A stretch of 64,000 nucleotides of DNA from positions 124,001 through 188,000 of the forward strand of contig JAFEAT010000009.1 in the NCBI GenBank assembly GCA_018266255.1, read 5' to 3'. The stretch's first letter is position 1; each line of letters begins with the position of its first letter. A model generated the notes under the pieces. It was not told where the DNA came from. It made no database searches and was given only the letters and a program-made list of their open reading frames with translations. Source of the DNA: Cyanobacteria bacterium SZAS-4. GTDB lineage: Bacteria > Cyanobacteriota > Vampirovibrionia > Obscuribacterales > Obscuribacteraceae. The translations under genes were made by a program, and so were the position numbers. This document shows, in pieces, positions 20,293 through 30,395 of this stretch.

Positions 20293-21747
20293 TTAGAAGC
20301 GGAAATAAATAAATGGTTTGGTTTCTGCACCGGCAAAAAGCCAGCAGGCTATCAACGCAAATGACGCCAATTGAAGTTTGAACCAGCGCGGCAACGTTGA
20401 AATGAACCTGTTACGAGCTTGAACAAACAATGGTCCGCTTGTGCATACAGCGATAAGTGCGAGTATTTTCCAAACGTCTCCGTAGTCACTCGAAACGAGG
20501 CAGACATGCCATTCACGCTGCATATGGTGAAATCGAAGAAGCTTTCCGGCAACGATGTTTAGACTTTGAAGATCGTTGCATCTGAACAACGTCCAACCAA
20601 TTGTGACGGCAGCGAAAGTCATGGCAGCGCTTGCCATCGTCCAAATGCGTATGACATTCAGGTCTTGAAGCGAGTTGATCAGATTTTTTTGCAAGCTTGA
20701 TTTCCGCCACAGCAGATTTAACGCCAGCAACAATCCGTGGTAAGTGCCCCAGAGAGCGAAGTGCCACGCCGCCCCGTGCCAAATCCCTGCAATAGTCATA
20801 ACTACTATCAAATTCAAGGAAGCCCGAATGATATTTCCTCGCGAACCACCAAGCGGAATGTACAGGTAATCTCGAATCCAGCTGGAAAGCGATATGTGCC
20901 ATCGACGCCAAAAATCACTGATGTTGGTGGCGTTGTACGGATGGTTGAAGTTGAGCGGCATCTCAATATTGAACAAAAGCGAGACGCCACGCGCGATGTG
21001 AGTGTAGCCCATAAAATCGAAATAAATTTGCGCGGTGAATGCGAGTACACCAACGTAAGTTTGCAGTACACCGAACTTTGTAGGATCCGTGAACACCGGA
21101 TCTGAAACACCGGAAAATGAATCAGCCAAAATACATTTAAAAACAGCGCCGAGAGCAATTAACTCGATTGCTTTGTGAAGCCTACTAGCGACGGGAAGCG
21201 CGATGGCAGCCTTGTATTGATCGACCAACTGTTCAAAACGAACAATCGGACCAGAGATCAGGTGTGGGAAATACATGATGTAGAAGTTGTATTCAAGCCA
21301 GTTTTGCGCAATCGGCTTGCCACGATAAACATCAACAAGATAGCTGATGGCTTCGAAAGTGTAGAACGAAATTCCGAGCGGCAGCAAAACATCGACATGC
21401 TCGGGCAAAGGGCTGTGCGCATTCAAAGCAATCGCGCCGCGCCAAAGAGTCGAAGTCAAAAGGTCCGCATATTTGAAAACAACGAGAACCAAAATGTTGC
21501 AGGCAATGCCGACTATCAAAAACAATTTTCGCGCTCGTGCCTCGCTCGAAACAGAAATCTTTCGAGCGAAAAGGTAATCGGCAGAAGTACTTAAGAGCAG
21601 AACTACAATAAATGGAATTGACCAGGTCGCGTAAAAAACGTAGCTAGCAGCAAGCAGAATCCAACGCCGACTATTTGCGCCGACACTGATAAACGCAGCA
21701 TAGGTCACGACAAAAAACAACAAGAATTGCGCAGAAACAAAATTCAC
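20293..21747 (-). CDS. MBOAT-family O-acyltransferase with C-terminal tyrosine motif
   Basis: A 484-aa polytopic membrane acyltransferase of the AlgI/DltB/PatA type. It moves acyl groups from the cytoplasmic side to an extracytoplasmic glycan. Family marks: FDFMGYTHIARG, the DFWRRWHISLSSWIRDYLYIP stretch and the catalytic His region GIWHGAAWHFALWGTYHG. It starts with GTG at 21747, whose last bases overlap the TGA of the upstream SGNH gene (GTGA), a clear sign of coupling. The last eight residues are KPFIYFRF, with Tyr fourth from the end. In AlgI/DltX-type systems such a terminal tyrosine motif is thought to carry the acyl group. A longer start (16 codons upstream) is open but lies inside the SGNH gene. 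Confidence 0.95.
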   Translation of the reverse strand: MNFVSAQFLLFFVVTYAAFISVGANSRRWILLAASYVFYATWSIPFIVVLLLSTSADYLFARKISVSSEARARKLFLIVGIACNILVLVVFKYADLLTSTLWRGAIALNAHSPLPEHVDVLLPLGISFYTFEAISYLVDVYRGKPIAQNWLEYNFYIMYFPHLISGPIVRFEQLVDQYKAAIALPVASRLHKAIELIALGAVFKCILADSFSGVSDPVFTDPTKFGVLQTYVGVLAFTAQIYFDFMGYTHIARGVSLLFNIEMPLNFNHPYNATNISDFWRRWHISLSSWIRDYLYIPLGGSRGNIIRASLNLIVVMTIAGIWHGAAWHFALWGTYHGLLLALNLLWRKSSLQKNLINSLQDLNVIRIWTMASAAMTFAAVTIGWTLFRCNDLQSLNIVAGKLLRFHHMQREWHVCLVSSDYGDVWKILALIAVCTSGPLFVQARNRFISTLPRWFKLQLASFALIACWLFAGAETKPFIYFRF

Positions 21748-22868
21748 TTGGCACTTTCCCTGAGCATCTTGAACTGCGGATCGTTGAGAAAGCAATCAGC
21801 CAAACGCTCGCTGGTTTTGATGTTTCCATAGTTGCTCAAGTGTCGAAAATCGACAAAATATTTGAGGTCTTCGATACCGTTGTTCAAATCAAGCGTTGAC
21901 ACATTGGGATAGCGTCGATAGCTAAAGAGAAGATCACGGAAGTATTGGTGCGTATATGGTGGCGCGTAAAAGTATTTGTCATAGAAACTGTCGATCTGTG
22001 GAAGCCACACAAAACACAAGTTCAGATGCCACTTCTGACAATAATTCAAAATCAAGTCGTAAGTTTCTGGGTGAAAAACGTAACCAGCCTTTCTCGGGCT
22101 CGACAGATCCGTTTGTTCTATCATTCGCTCGCGAATCAGCTCCAAATATGATTCATCAAGCATAAAACTGGTCGGTCCCATACCCATACGACTGATTTCT
22201 AAGTTCGTCCCGTCGGTAAGAGTTCTTTCTGTCAATTCGCTCATGCCTCGGGCGCTGCCTTGCCAGAATACAAATTCATTGATCTTGTGCTTGAGTGAGC
22301 CGCGATGTCGCACGAATAATGAGATATCGGCAGGGAGAAGTGAAAGCTTCTTCAACAAATTGTGAGGGCGAGCAAGAAGACCCTGAAACAGATACGAATC
22401 AGTTTGTCCCCAGTGCTTATTCACTAGTGGCTGTTCAAAACCGAAGAGCTCAACACTGAAGGGACAGATTACTAGCTGAGGCGTCACGCCCCTGCTGCGC
22501 AGATAATCGAGATATTTGATCGCATCCTCCTGCGACCCACCATTCATAGCCAAGTTAACGAACGGTACGTTGACATGCTTGTCGTGCAGCAGATTTGTCA
22601 CCAACTCAGGATAGATGCCCTGCTTCATCAACGAATCACCTACGCCAACAATGTAAGGCTTTAGCGGTTGGAGACCCCTCGCGACTAGGTATTTCTGCTC
22701 GTATAACTGTGCTGGGCTACTGGGCGGAAGCCACACGGAAACGACAAAGCGCGTCACCAGCTCTGTGATACAAAGGGCGATAAGCAAAGCCAAGCCAAAC
22801 TTTGCGAAGAAACGCAGTGTATATAGTTTTTTTTCCTGCTCGTCTAGCGAGTCTAAGCCTGAACTCAT
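21744..22868 (-). CDS. SGNH-hydrolase-like membrane-anchored protein, partner of the MBOAT
   Basis: A 374-aa protein with one N-terminal membrane helix (about residues 22-50) and an extracytoplasmic SGNH-type domain. Block I is VGVGDSLMKQG (Ser nucleophile), the Asn block is in LAMNGGSQEDA, and the Asp-His pair is in YFVDFRHLSNYG. It resembles DltD/AlgJ/AlgX-type partners that take the acyl group handed over by an MBOAT and put it on the glycan. It is immediately upstream of, and overlaps by 4 nt, the MBOAT gene. No sugar or acyl specificity can be read from sequence. Confidence 0.88.
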   Translation of the reverse strand: MSSGLDSLDEQEKKLYTLRFFAKFGLALLIALCITELVTRFVVSVWLPPSSPAQLYEQKYLVARGLQPLKPYIVGVGDSLMKQGIYPELVTNLLHDKHVNVPFVNLAMNGGSQEDAIKYLDYLRSRGVTPQLVICPFSVELFGFEQPLVNKHWGQTDSYLFQGLLARPHNLLKKLSLLPADISLFVRHRGSLKHKINEFVFWQGSARGMSELTERTLTDGTNLEISRMGMGPTSFMLDESYLELIRERMIEQTDLSSPRKAGYVFHPETYDLILNYCQKWHLNLCFVWLPQIDSFYDKYFYAPPYTHQYFRDLLFSYRRYPNVSTLDLNNGIEDLKYFVDFRHLSNYGNIKTSERLADCFLNDPQFKMLRESAK

Positions 22869-23099
22869 TCCACTCGGTTAAGTTTGGACGGCGATACGAA
22901 TGATAACGCTTGCTCCTGTGAGAGCTTGCTTGTATGCCCATTAAACCGAGAACTCGAGCATCAGAACGTTAACTAAAACAAACGGAAGCAGTGCAAGCTC
23001 TTGGTATCATGATGAATTGCTGAATGGGTGGCTATTGCGATGCCTGGAAAAGGCGTCGGTCTGCTTATTGAGCCCCGTCTAAGGGTCTGAGGTGACGAG

Positions 23100-24362
23100 T
23101 TGACGGTCTCGATCAAAATTGTGCCGATTTCCGAAGAGCTTTCTACTGCATCAAATGATCAGTCGTCAGCCAGCGAACACCCGCATCGCTTTTATTATCC
23201 TCAATTGGATGGTTTGCGCTCTGTCGCCTTTTTGCTTGTCTTTGCTAGCCACGCTGGTGCCTTTGGAACGGACCCGAGTTTGCCCAATTGGTTGAATCAG
23301 ATATTGCAAGTTTATGGCACGGTCACATGGTTTGGCTGGTCAGGTGTAGACCTGTTTTTTATCCTCAGTTCGTTTCTGATAACCTCGCTGCTGCTGCGTG
23401 AGGAGCGGCTTCGAACCGGAATTGATTTGGGCAAGTTTTTTATGCGGCGCGTTCTGCGCATCTGGCCTGTCTATATCCTCGCCACCGTAGCGGGTTTAGC
23501 ATCTTACCCCTTCATCGCAGAATCGGTGCCCGTTGCCATAAACGCCCCTGGCTATTTCCAATTCGTCACCAATAATCTTCTGTATGGACTAACTTTTACA
23601 ATCAACCTGGCCACAGCCTGGGGCTTCTCCTGTCCACCTGCCAACATAGGGCCGTTGTGGAGCATAAGCATGGAGGAACAGTTCTACATCGTCTGGCCAT
23701 GCTTTATGAAGTTAGTTAAGCAGCCTGCAGCAAGAGTCGTCACAATGATCGGTTTGCTCGCTGCCACCATAGCCTACAGAGCGCACTGCATGAAGCATTT
23801 CCCACTGAACCACGTCGCGTATTATCAGAACACGGGGGCTCGTTTAGATGGTTTGATCTTTGGCGCAGCAATCGCGATGGTCGTCTGGTACTGCCCACGT
23901 ATGTTTCAAGCTATGGGTCGATGTGGTGCCCTGTGGTTCATTCTATCGGTCGCTTTGCTCGGCGTGACGCGAGAACAGAACCTGGCTCTGTTCGCTGAGC
24001 ACAATCGTTATGCGCTCACTCTGATCGATGCAGGATTGGCACTGTTACTCCTTAGCTGCCTGACGTTTAAACCGCTCATAAAACTCCTCTCTTTGCCATT
24101 CATAGCTTCGTTTGGTCGCTTAACTTACGGAATGTATGTTCTTCACGCTTTTGTGTTACAGGCGATATTCAGATACGTGATGGCACCTCTAAATCTTAAA
24201 CCCGGATCAAACGAATTTGCATCGATTGCGGTGTGTTTGGGCTTGCCCATCACCTACATCGGTGCGCGAATAATGTGGAGTCTCTATGAGAAGCGCTTCT
24301 ATGATTTGAAAAACAAGTTTTGCAATGTTGCCAGTGGATACGACGCCCAGCTCCAAACATAG
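23100..24362 (+). CDS. Acyltransferase-3 family (OafA/YrhL-like) membrane protein
   Basis: A 420-aa protein with about ten membrane helices. The family signature is RFYYPQLDGLRSVAFLLVFASH, with the conserved His in the first helix (VFASHAG), followed by WFGWSGVDLFFILSSFLIT and RRVLRIWPVY. Other marks are GPLWSISMEEQFYIVWP and FGRLTYGMYVLHAF. Such proteins O-acylate sugars of surface glycans. The start is TTG at 23100, with GAGGTGA 7 nt upstream. It is divergent from the SGNH/MBOAT pair and convergent with the methyltransferase gene. Confidence 0.95.
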   Translation: MTVSIKIVPISEELSTASNDQSSASEHPHRFYYPQLDGLRSVAFLLVFASHAGAFGTDPSLPNWLNQILQVYGTVTWFGWSGVDLFFILSSFLITSLLLREERLRTGIDLGKFFMRRVLRIWPVYILATVAGLASYPFIAESVPVAINAPGYFQFVTNNLLYGLTFTINLATAWGFSCPPANIGPLWSISMEEQFYIVWPCFMKLVKQPAARVVTMIGLLAATIAYRAHCMKHFPLNHVAYYQNTGARLDGLIFGAAIAMVVWYCPRMFQAMGRCGALWFILSVALLGVTREQNLALFAEHNRYALTLIDAGLALLLLSCLTFKPLIKLLSLPFIASFGRLTYGMYVLHAFVLQAIFRYVMAPLNLKPGSNEFASIAVCLGLPITYIGARIMWSLYEKRFYDLKNKFCNVASGYDAQLQT

Positions 24363-24426
24363 CAATCACATCTCTCAGCAGAGCACCAGGGGCGGTGCTT
24401 GCACGCTAACGACTAGTTGACGGCAA

Positions 24427-25158
24427 TCACTTAGTTTTGGGTTTAAAAGTTAGTCCGATGATCAAATTGATATCGGTAATTGGCACCATGAATGGAAAAT
24501 ATTCTTGATGCACAGGCTCGAAATAGCGTGACACTTCTTTGATGATCTCATCTGGAATGCTGATGTGCTCGCTATCGATAAACCACTTGTATGGCTGCCC
24601 ATAGCGCTTTCGGAACATCTGCTCTGTCGAGACAAATCGTGCCAGGTTGTAAGCCATTCCACCTTCGCATGGAATAACGACGCTGAAAATTCCATGCTCT
24701 TTGTTGCATAGCCTGTACATTTCTTTGACGGCAGCAGGCAAATTTGGAAGATGTTCCAACACATGAATAGCTATAATGCGGTCGAAATAACCATCTTCAA
24801 AGTCTAACCGGCCCTGGCAGTCGCCTTGATGTGCGTTGATGTCGGGAAAACGTTGGCGAATTGCCTCGACCATATTCGAGCGGAGTTCGACTGGAATGTA
24901 GTTGCGGCGCTGCTCCTCATTCAATTTTTCATATTCCAAATGCTCGCCCAATCCTGCACCAATTTCTAAAGTGCGAACAAAATCGGGTGGGGAATTGCGC
25001 ACGGTGTATCCGTGATTGAACTTTTCCAATGGCTCGAACGATTTCTTTGAAGCCAGCTGCTCATGCCAATATTGCATGAAGTCATCTTTGGTTGCTAACT
25101 GCTCGGCAGTCAGTTCGGGCAGCTGCTTTGGCCAGGTATATGAACCTTTCAGCTTCAC
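24427..25158 (-). CDS. Class I SAM-dependent methyltransferase
   Basis: A 243-aa methyltransferase. Motif I is LEIGAGLGEHLEYE; an acidic turn and the motif around FDRIIAIHVLEHLPNLPAAVKEM follow, the usual order for the Methyltransf_11/25 type. The substrate is unknown; its coupling to glycosyltransferases suggests a glycan or lipid-linked sugar. It starts with GTG at 25158, overlapping the TGA of the upstream glycosyltransferase by 4 nt (GTGA). The end of the protein is more diverged and may hold the substrate-binding cap. Confidence 0.9.
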   Translation of the reverse strand: MKLKGSYTWPKQLPELTAEQLATKDDFMQYWHEQLASKKSFEPLEKFNHGYTVRNSPPDFVRTLEIGAGLGEHLEYEKLNEEQRRNYIPVELRSNMVEAIRQRFPDINAHQGDCQGRLDFEDGYFDRIIAIHVLEHLPNLPAAVKEMYRLCNKEHGIFSVVIPCEGGMAYNLARFVSTEQMFRKRYGQPYKWFIDSEHISIPDEIIKEVSRYFEPVHQEYFPFMVPITDINLIIGLTFKPKTK

Positions 25159-25943
25159 AGTGCATCCTCGAGAGCAAACTGACGCGTTCTCGAAACCGGC
25201 TGTTTATCAGCATGTATAGATGGAATTGCGATCATCTTTCTGAACAGATCGATGCTCCGGTTAACGCCGATCGGCAATCGTGTTTGCTGATCGTGTGTCC
25301 ATCTGACACCTATTTCCTTCACGTTCAATCCCATCTTCGTGGCGACATAAAGCAGCTCTGCATCGAAATAGGCACACTCATAAACGACGTGGGGGAAGAG
25401 CAACTTCACAGCGTCAGCCGTGAACAGCTTAAATCCACACTGAGTGTCGAGAAAAGGCATTCTCAAAATCGCGCGCTGCAGATATCCGAAAGTGATAGCC
25501 AGCTGGCGTCGAGGGAAGCCTTGCGGTGTACCGATCTGAGTGTCATGATGGGAGCGGGAGCCTATGATTACGTCTCCGCCCCGTTCAATTTCAGCAAGAA
25601 ATTCATTGAGATATTCAATCGGCACCGCATAATCAGCGTCCATGAATAATCTATAATCTCCAAGCGCGTTAATCATTCCGTATTTAACTGAAAAACCCTT
25701 GCCCCGGTTTTTGGGCAGTGAAATCAGCCTGATGCCGCCGTAGCGCGCTGCTGCGACTTCAACAACCCGCTCGGTGCCGTCGGTGCTACCGTCTGTGACA
25801 ACGATAATCTCGCTGCTGTATGCCTGCTTGGCGAGGAACGTCGCAGTCTTCATCAACGTATGCGGCAGCCTCGACTCTTCGTTATAAGCCGGAATGACTA
25901 TCGATACTTTGACACGTGGCTTCCGCACAGGTTGGGCACCCAT
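25155..25943 (-). CDS. GT2 glycosyltransferase, dolichyl-phosphate-glucose-synthase-like
   Basis: A 262-aa single-domain family 2 glycosyltransferase. It shows KVSIVIPAYNEESRLP, VTDGSTDGTERVV, the RGKGFSVKYG segment and the metal-binding RLFMDADYAVP. These match polyprenyl/dolichyl-phosphate beta-glucosyltransferases, which make lipid-linked sugar donors for GT-C enzymes. There is no membrane helix at the end. It is coupled to the downstream methyltransferase by a 4-nt overlap. The large membrane proteins nearby (27014 and 31862) would be plausible users of such a lipid-linked donor. Confidence 0.93.
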   Translation of the reverse strand: MGAQPVRKPRVKVSIVIPAYNEESRLPHTLMKTATFLAKQAYSSEIIVVTDGSTDGTERVVEVAAARYGGIRLISLPKNRGKGFSVKYGMINALGDYRLFMDADYAVPIEYLNEFLAEIERGGDVIIGSRSHHDTQIGTPQGFPRRQLAITFGYLQRAILRMPFLDTQCGFKLFTADAVKLLFPHVVYECAYFDAELLYVATKMGLNVKEIGVRWTHDQQTRLPIGVNRSIDLFRKMIAIPSIHADKQPVSRTRQFALEDAL

Positions 25944-26015
25944 CTCGTTACAGTTGCCTAATCATAACCTTGAGATCTTGCAATCACATTGCATCCTCTT
26001 AATTCGTGAAAAAAC

Positions 26016-26762
26016 TTAGGACACTCGTTCCAGTAAATGCTTAAAAAGCAGATCGAGCGTCAGCCCTATCGTTTTAAGCACTTTCATCTTGCTTTGTCCC
26101 AATTTTTCATCGTATCGCAAGAGCATGGCGACCTCGGCGGCTCTCGGATGAAGACGTCGGCTCTTCAACAAGAGATCTGCCATACACGAAAATCCTTCTT
26201 GCGTGAATAACTGCTCTCCGTAGGTGTTCGTCAGTTTTTCTAGAAATGATCGACGGTAAAGCCTGTAACCACAAGTGTAATCCTTGATTCCAGGAATCGG
26301 TGCAATCGCCTGGAATAACACACTCGCACCCTGACTGAGCATTACACGGAAAGCCGACAAGCCTTTTACACCTGAACCCCGTTGATAGCGCGAAGCGACC
26401 ACGATATCCAAATTATTTTGCTCAGCGAGAGTAAGCATCTCTTTCAACAGCTTTGGAGGCTGCGTATTGTCACAATCCATCGTGCAACAGAAGTCGCCAT
26501 CTTTCGATCTCGAAAGGAAAGTCGTTAAGCCTGTTTTGATCGCTCGACCTAAACCGCTATTCACTTCGTGACGCACAACTTCTACTGGCAAAGAGAGTTG
26601 TTTACCAACTTCCTCAGCTTTCTCGGCTGTTGCGTCCGAGCTGCCGTCGTCTACCAGTAACACCTTAACTGCGCCTAAGTCATTTGCTACTTCGGCAAAT
26701 TTTGAGAACAGTGGTTCAATGGAGAGTGCTTCGTTATATGCCGGTAAAACGATCCAAATCAA
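26016..26762 (-). CDS. GT2 glycosyltransferase, polyprenyl-phosphate sugar synthase-like
   Basis: A 248-aa family 2 glycosyltransferase. Motifs: LIWIVLPAYNEALSIEPLF at the N-terminus, VLLVDDGSSDATAEKA, and FCCTMDCDNTQPPKLL in the metal-binding position; GRAIKTGL is typical of DPM1-like enzymes. The TTG at 26762 is chosen because AGGATGG lies about 7 nt upstream and the conserved domain begins two codons later; open frame continues upstream to another TTG at 26819 and an ATG at 26801. It lies 72 bp upstream of the second GT2 gene in the same direction and is probably in the same operon. Confidence 0.92.
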   Translation of the reverse strand: MIWIVLPAYNEALSIEPLFSKFAEVANDLGAVKVLLVDDGSSDATAEKAEEVGKQLSLPVEVVRHEVNSGLGRAIKTGLTTFLSRSKDGDFCCTMDCDNTQPPKLLKEMLTLAEQNNLDIVVASRYQRGSGVKGLSAFRVMLSQGASVLFQAIAPIPGIKDYTCGYRLYRRSFLEKLTNTYGEQLFTQEGFSCMADLLLKSRRLHPRAAEVAMLLRYDEKLGQSKMKVLKTIGLTLDLLFKHLLERVS

Positions 26763-27013
26763 ATAACACCATCCTGATAACAGCTGCCCTGGCTGCTTCA
26801 TCAAGCTCTCATCATACAAGCATCTGATCGACAGGTAATAATTCTTTCTTTATTCTATTTGTAAAAAGCCGGGTTCTACAGCCACACAAGCGTGATAGGG
26901 AACGTCCTCAAACTTAGTGTGTGGAAAACGCTGTATATCGAAACCTAACAATTTACGCTTGATAGAAACACTTACCGGTAAACTTCTTAAACAGATAAAG
27001 TCGGTATTCATCT

Positions 27014-29179
27014 ATGCCAAGCGGTTTTTGGTGTCAGGCTCGAAAAGAGTCAACTGTGTGTTTATTGCTAAGCACACTTTGTGCGCTCATATTCTTGCCC
27101 CTTTTCATTGATTCACATTGGGGATTGTTCAGCGACCCAAGGCAAATTGTTGAAAACTGTAGAGCATTTTGGTCTAGTTCCGATATACGTTGGGATCTAG
27201 TTCAGGGCTTTCACCGCCCAGGCTTTCATGTTCTCGATTTGCTGACATGGTTCTTTTCAAAAGATTCAGCTACCGGATTTTACGTTTTTAGATGGTTCGT
27301 TTTCTCAGGAGTTGTTGCCACCACTTTTCTTATCAGTTTAAAACTATCGAAAAATTTTTGTATAAGCTTACTGTCGGCACTGTCTTGGTTTTTGCTCGCT
27401 CCAACATTTGAAGTGATTTACACTTTGGATAAGGCTGAAGTGTACATCGCCATGTTGTTTAACGCAGCCATTCTAGCTTACCATGCTGGTTTGCAGGCAT
27501 TGCGCCAATCCACGCCCTCCAGGTTGAAGCTGCGCATTTCGGTTGTCCTGATGTTGTTGTGTTGTACCTATGTTGACTTCGTTAAGGAAACGGGGCAGCT
27601 TCTTGTATTATCGATTCTTGCGTGTCCGCTGACCATGAGACTCTTCGATGCAGCAATGTCAAAAAGTGCTGACGAGAAAAAGGCGCTTCGCCAGTGGTCA
27701 TATTCTCTCGGTGCATCAGCTGTAGTGGCACTCCTGATATTCAAGACATACGTTGCTTTAAGCGAAACCTCATTAGCTACCTACGGAGCAATGAGTTATG
27801 ACCTTGAAAGTCTTATGAACCACTTGCAACTCTATTGCTCTTTCATACCAGAAATTTTCCTCGCGCTTCTCTTCTGTAATATCGGGTTCTTCCTTTCAAT
27901 ATTGCGCAGGCGAGAATTTGAAGCTGAAGACGCGCAGAGTGCAGCTCTTGCAGGCACACTGACGCTGCTTGCCACGGCTGGAGCTGCTGCTTTAATGTTC
28001 TGGAAATTCGTAATAGTGTATGCATGGTTTCCAATTAGTTGCTTAGTTTTACCGCCAACAGCGTTTTATATGGGCAGATTATTGAAAAGCTTGCCGAATA
28101 AAATTGCTGCTCCTTCTATGATTGTCACGGCCTTATTTGCCGTCTTACTATTGGTTCCGACCCGATTTATCCAGGCTCAGCTTCAATTCTATTTAGACGA
28201 CTCAGCCAAAGAATTGACCTCGACGCTCGCCGCTCGCCATGCGTCGTTCAAGCATAATGCTTCCTTAGGTGTACCGCTCTTAGATCCAAGTTCGGCTGAA
28301 CTCAGCGAAGAATTGCAATCTCTCACACTCAGTCACCTCGCGCCCAACTACATCGAGCCCACCCTGCAAGATAGCAAGGATGTTCTCCAATTTTTCAACT
28401 TTCTCAACTATGAGTTTCCAGATCAAACCAAAATTCCCAAACAGACACTACCGTTCACGGCAGCGTTAGATCAGCATTTGAGTTACGTGCCAGCCCCGAT
28501 AACGGAACGGGGACCTGGAGTAAATTTATTCAGTTATTGGTCTAAAACCAGTAAAGACGACGAGAAAAAATGGTCAGTCACAACTTATGGGTCCAAAGCC
28601 AGTGAGGCTAAACATTGGGCGACGCGCAAATTAGCAGAGGGAGACATTTTCATCATTCCTTTTGGCGACGTACCAACTTCAGTTGCATCGTATCGAGGCA
28701 CAAGTCTTTTTTGCAGTGAATGGAAATCAAAAATTGCATTTTTACCGCAAGTAAAACTTCGAGAGCTTTTCAGAGTGCAGCGAAAAATTTCGCAACCGAT
28801 TGGCAAGCGATTTACCGCAGGATGGGTAGTCTTAGAGGTCTTATCAGCGCCACGACTTTCGTGGTTCATTGATTACTCGGGAAATTTATATGATGAAGCT
28901 GAAATTTTTGCAGCAAGCGATCTCGCCGAAAAAATACTGAATTTGAATACGCAGTTCAGTAGAAAGATGACAGTGTCACAAGAGAGTACACATGGACAGC
29001 TGCTTGTCGCCAGCAAAGTAACGCCTGAAAATTTCGTTGACCTGAAAGTCATTCTTCCATCTGCTCTTGCGAACGCTCCGGTGCAAACGACCTTAAGATT
29101 GGCGACGCCCGCCCCGAGTCCCCAAAGCACTACGTACATAAATGTAAGGGACGCGTCCGTTGTCGATGCAGGTAAATAG
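27014..29179 (+). CDS. Large polytopic membrane protein, putative GT-C-type (paralogue of 31862-33979)
   Basis: A 721-aa protein. The first 400 residues hold about 8-10 membrane helices, with an acidic pair in the first external loop (DSHWGLFSDPRQ) as in GT-C glycosyltransferases. The rest (about 410-720) is soluble and probably extracytoplasmic. It is clearly related along its length to the gene at 31862: both have HWG.F.D, FEVIYTLDK, and a matching C-terminal stretch (GDIFIIPFGDV...YRGTSLF here; GNLLLVPYGDI...YRGSGIF there). The family is not one I can name. It is convergent with the MBOAT gene, 9 bp away. Confidence 0.85.
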   Translation: MPSGFWCQARKESTVCLLLSTLCALIFLPLFIDSHWGLFSDPRQIVENCRAFWSSSDIRWDLVQGFHRPGFHVLDLLTWFFSKDSATGFYVFRWFVFSGVVATTFLISLKLSKNFCISLLSALSWFLLAPTFEVIYTLDKAEVYIAMLFNAAILAYHAGLQALRQSTPSRLKLRISVVLMLLCCTYVDFVKETGQLLVLSILACPLTMRLFDAAMSKSADEKKALRQWSYSLGASAVVALLIFKTYVALSETSLATYGAMSYDLESLMNHLQLYCSFIPEIFLALLFCNIGFFLSILRRREFEAEDAQSAALAGTLTLLATAGAAALMFWKFVIVYAWFPISCLVLPPTAFYMGRLLKSLPNKIAAPSMIVTALFAVLLLVPTRFIQAQLQFYLDDSAKELTSTLAARHASFKHNASLGVPLLDPSSAELSEELQSLTLSHLAPNYIEPTLQDSKDVLQFFNFLNYEFPDQTKIPKQTLPFTAALDQHLSYVPAPITERGPGVNLFSYWSKTSKDDEKKWSVTTYGSKASEAKHWATRKLAEGDIFIIPFGDVPTSVASYRGTSLFCSEWKSKIAFLPQVKLRELFRVQRKISQPIGKRFTAGWVVLEVLSAPRLSWFIDYSGNLYDEAEIFAASDLAEKILNLNTQFSRKMTVSQESTHGQLLVASKVTPENFVDLKVILPSALANAPVQTTLRLATPAPSPQSTTYINVRDASVVDAGK

Positions 29180-29188
29180 AAGAATATT

Positions 29189-30388
29189 TTACGCTTTGGT
29201 AAACAACAATCTCGTCATTTGAAGAGCTGTATTCAGCGGATAGAAAAACAGCAGCCAACCGATGCCGACATAAAGCATAGTCACTGCCCATGATACCAGC
29301 GAAAACCTGTCGAACAGTGTTCCGGTTAATCGCCCAACAGGTCCAAGAGCCTTACGGTAACTCGAACACACAGCCAGCCCGACTCCATGATAAAGCCCCC
29401 AGAAAACAAAATTCCAGGCGGCGCCATGCCAAAGTCCGCATAGAGCGAAAGCCAAAAGCCCGTTCACTATTCTTCGCGCAGGTCCCAGGCGATTGCCACC
29501 TAGTGGGATGTAAACGTAATCACGAATCCATGTACTGAGCGATATGTGCCAACGCTGCCAGAAATCCTGAATGTTTTTAGCCAAATATGGCCAATTGAAA
29601 TTAGCTGGCAGATGTATGCCGAGCATTTGCGCCAAGCCGATAGCCATGTCTGTGTAACCGCTAAAATCCATGTAAATTCTGAGAGCGATCGCACCAAGTA
29701 AAAACCATCGATCGCTGATTGAAAGCTGCGCAAAGTAAGGATCAGTTTGAGTAATGTATGCCGTCAGGTTATCGGCGATCAGAGATTTCTTTATAAATCC
29801 GACGATAACTCTGAACAATCCAGCAGCAACGTCTGATGAGCGAATTTTCCTCAACCCTTCGCGAAGTGACGGAATGAACTGCTCGTAACGCTTGATTGGA
29901 CCTGCCACCAGAGAAGGGAAAAAGAAAGTAAATTGCGCAAAATCTGCAAGACTTTTGATCGGAGGGTGACCGCGTCTTACTTCGTACAGATAATGCACGA
30001 ATTCAAAGGTGAAGAAGCTTATGGCGAGCGGCGGAGCACCAGGGAGCACGTTAACTAGTGTGGCATCAAACTTCGCGGCGGCTTCCGAAAATGCACTGCG
30101 CAGCATTTGCTGAGTGAAGAAGTGGATGTATTTGTAGAAAACAAGTGCTGTCACGCAAACTGCTATTGCCCAAACACAAGCCGATTTATTGCCAGATCGC
30201 CCGACAAAATACGTGATTGCAGCCAGCACCACAATTGGAAGCACCCCTGCCGGCCCGGCAAAGTGTGCATGAAAAACAAGACAAAATATCATCAACACGA
30301 GCAGTCGCAAATTTGGCTTGCGCAACAGCCAGTAGACAGGCAGCATCAATGCAAGACAAACGACAAACCAGTAGGTACAGAAAATCAT
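29189..30388 (-). CDS. MBOAT-family O-acyltransferase lacking the terminal tyrosine motif
   Basis: A 399-aa polytopic acyltransferase. It carries IYMDFSGYTDMAIG, NIQDFWQRWHISLSTWIRDYVYIPLGGNR and the catalytic GLWHGAAWNFVFWGLYHG. The ATG at 30388 is preferred: TAAGGCAG precedes it by 7 nt and the first helix starts there; an earlier ATG would read through the small gene just upstream. It ends in TRLLFTKA and, unlike the MBOAT at 20293, has no FIY..F ending. That motif is instead found on the separate 38-aa protein encoded directly upstream. It is the last gene of an SGNH - microprotein - MBOAT operon. Confidence 0.94.
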   Translation of the reverse strand: MIFCTYWFVVCLALMLPVYWLLRKPNLRLLVLMIFCLVFHAHFAGPAGVLPIVVLAAITYFVGRSGNKSACVWAIAVCVTALVFYKYIHFFTQQMLRSAFSEAAAKFDATLVNVLPGAPPLAISFFTFEFVHYLYEVRRGHPPIKSLADFAQFTFFFPSLVAGPIKRYEQFIPSLREGLRKIRSSDVAAGLFRVIVGFIKKSLIADNLTAYITQTDPYFAQLSISDRWFLLGAIALRIYMDFSGYTDMAIGLAQMLGIHLPANFNWPYLAKNIQDFWQRWHISLSTWIRDYVYIPLGGNRLGPARRIVNGLLAFALCGLWHGAAWNFVFWGLYHGVGLAVCSSYRKALGPVGRLTGTLFDRFSLVSWAVTMLYVGIGWLLFFYPLNTALQMTRLLFTKA

Positions 30389-30395
30389 ATCTGCC

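Noticed and set aside
24382..24399. Hairpin AGCACC...GGTGCT between the acyltransferase-3 and methyltransferase genes
   Set aside because: Only 6 bp and no T-run on either strand, so not called a terminator.
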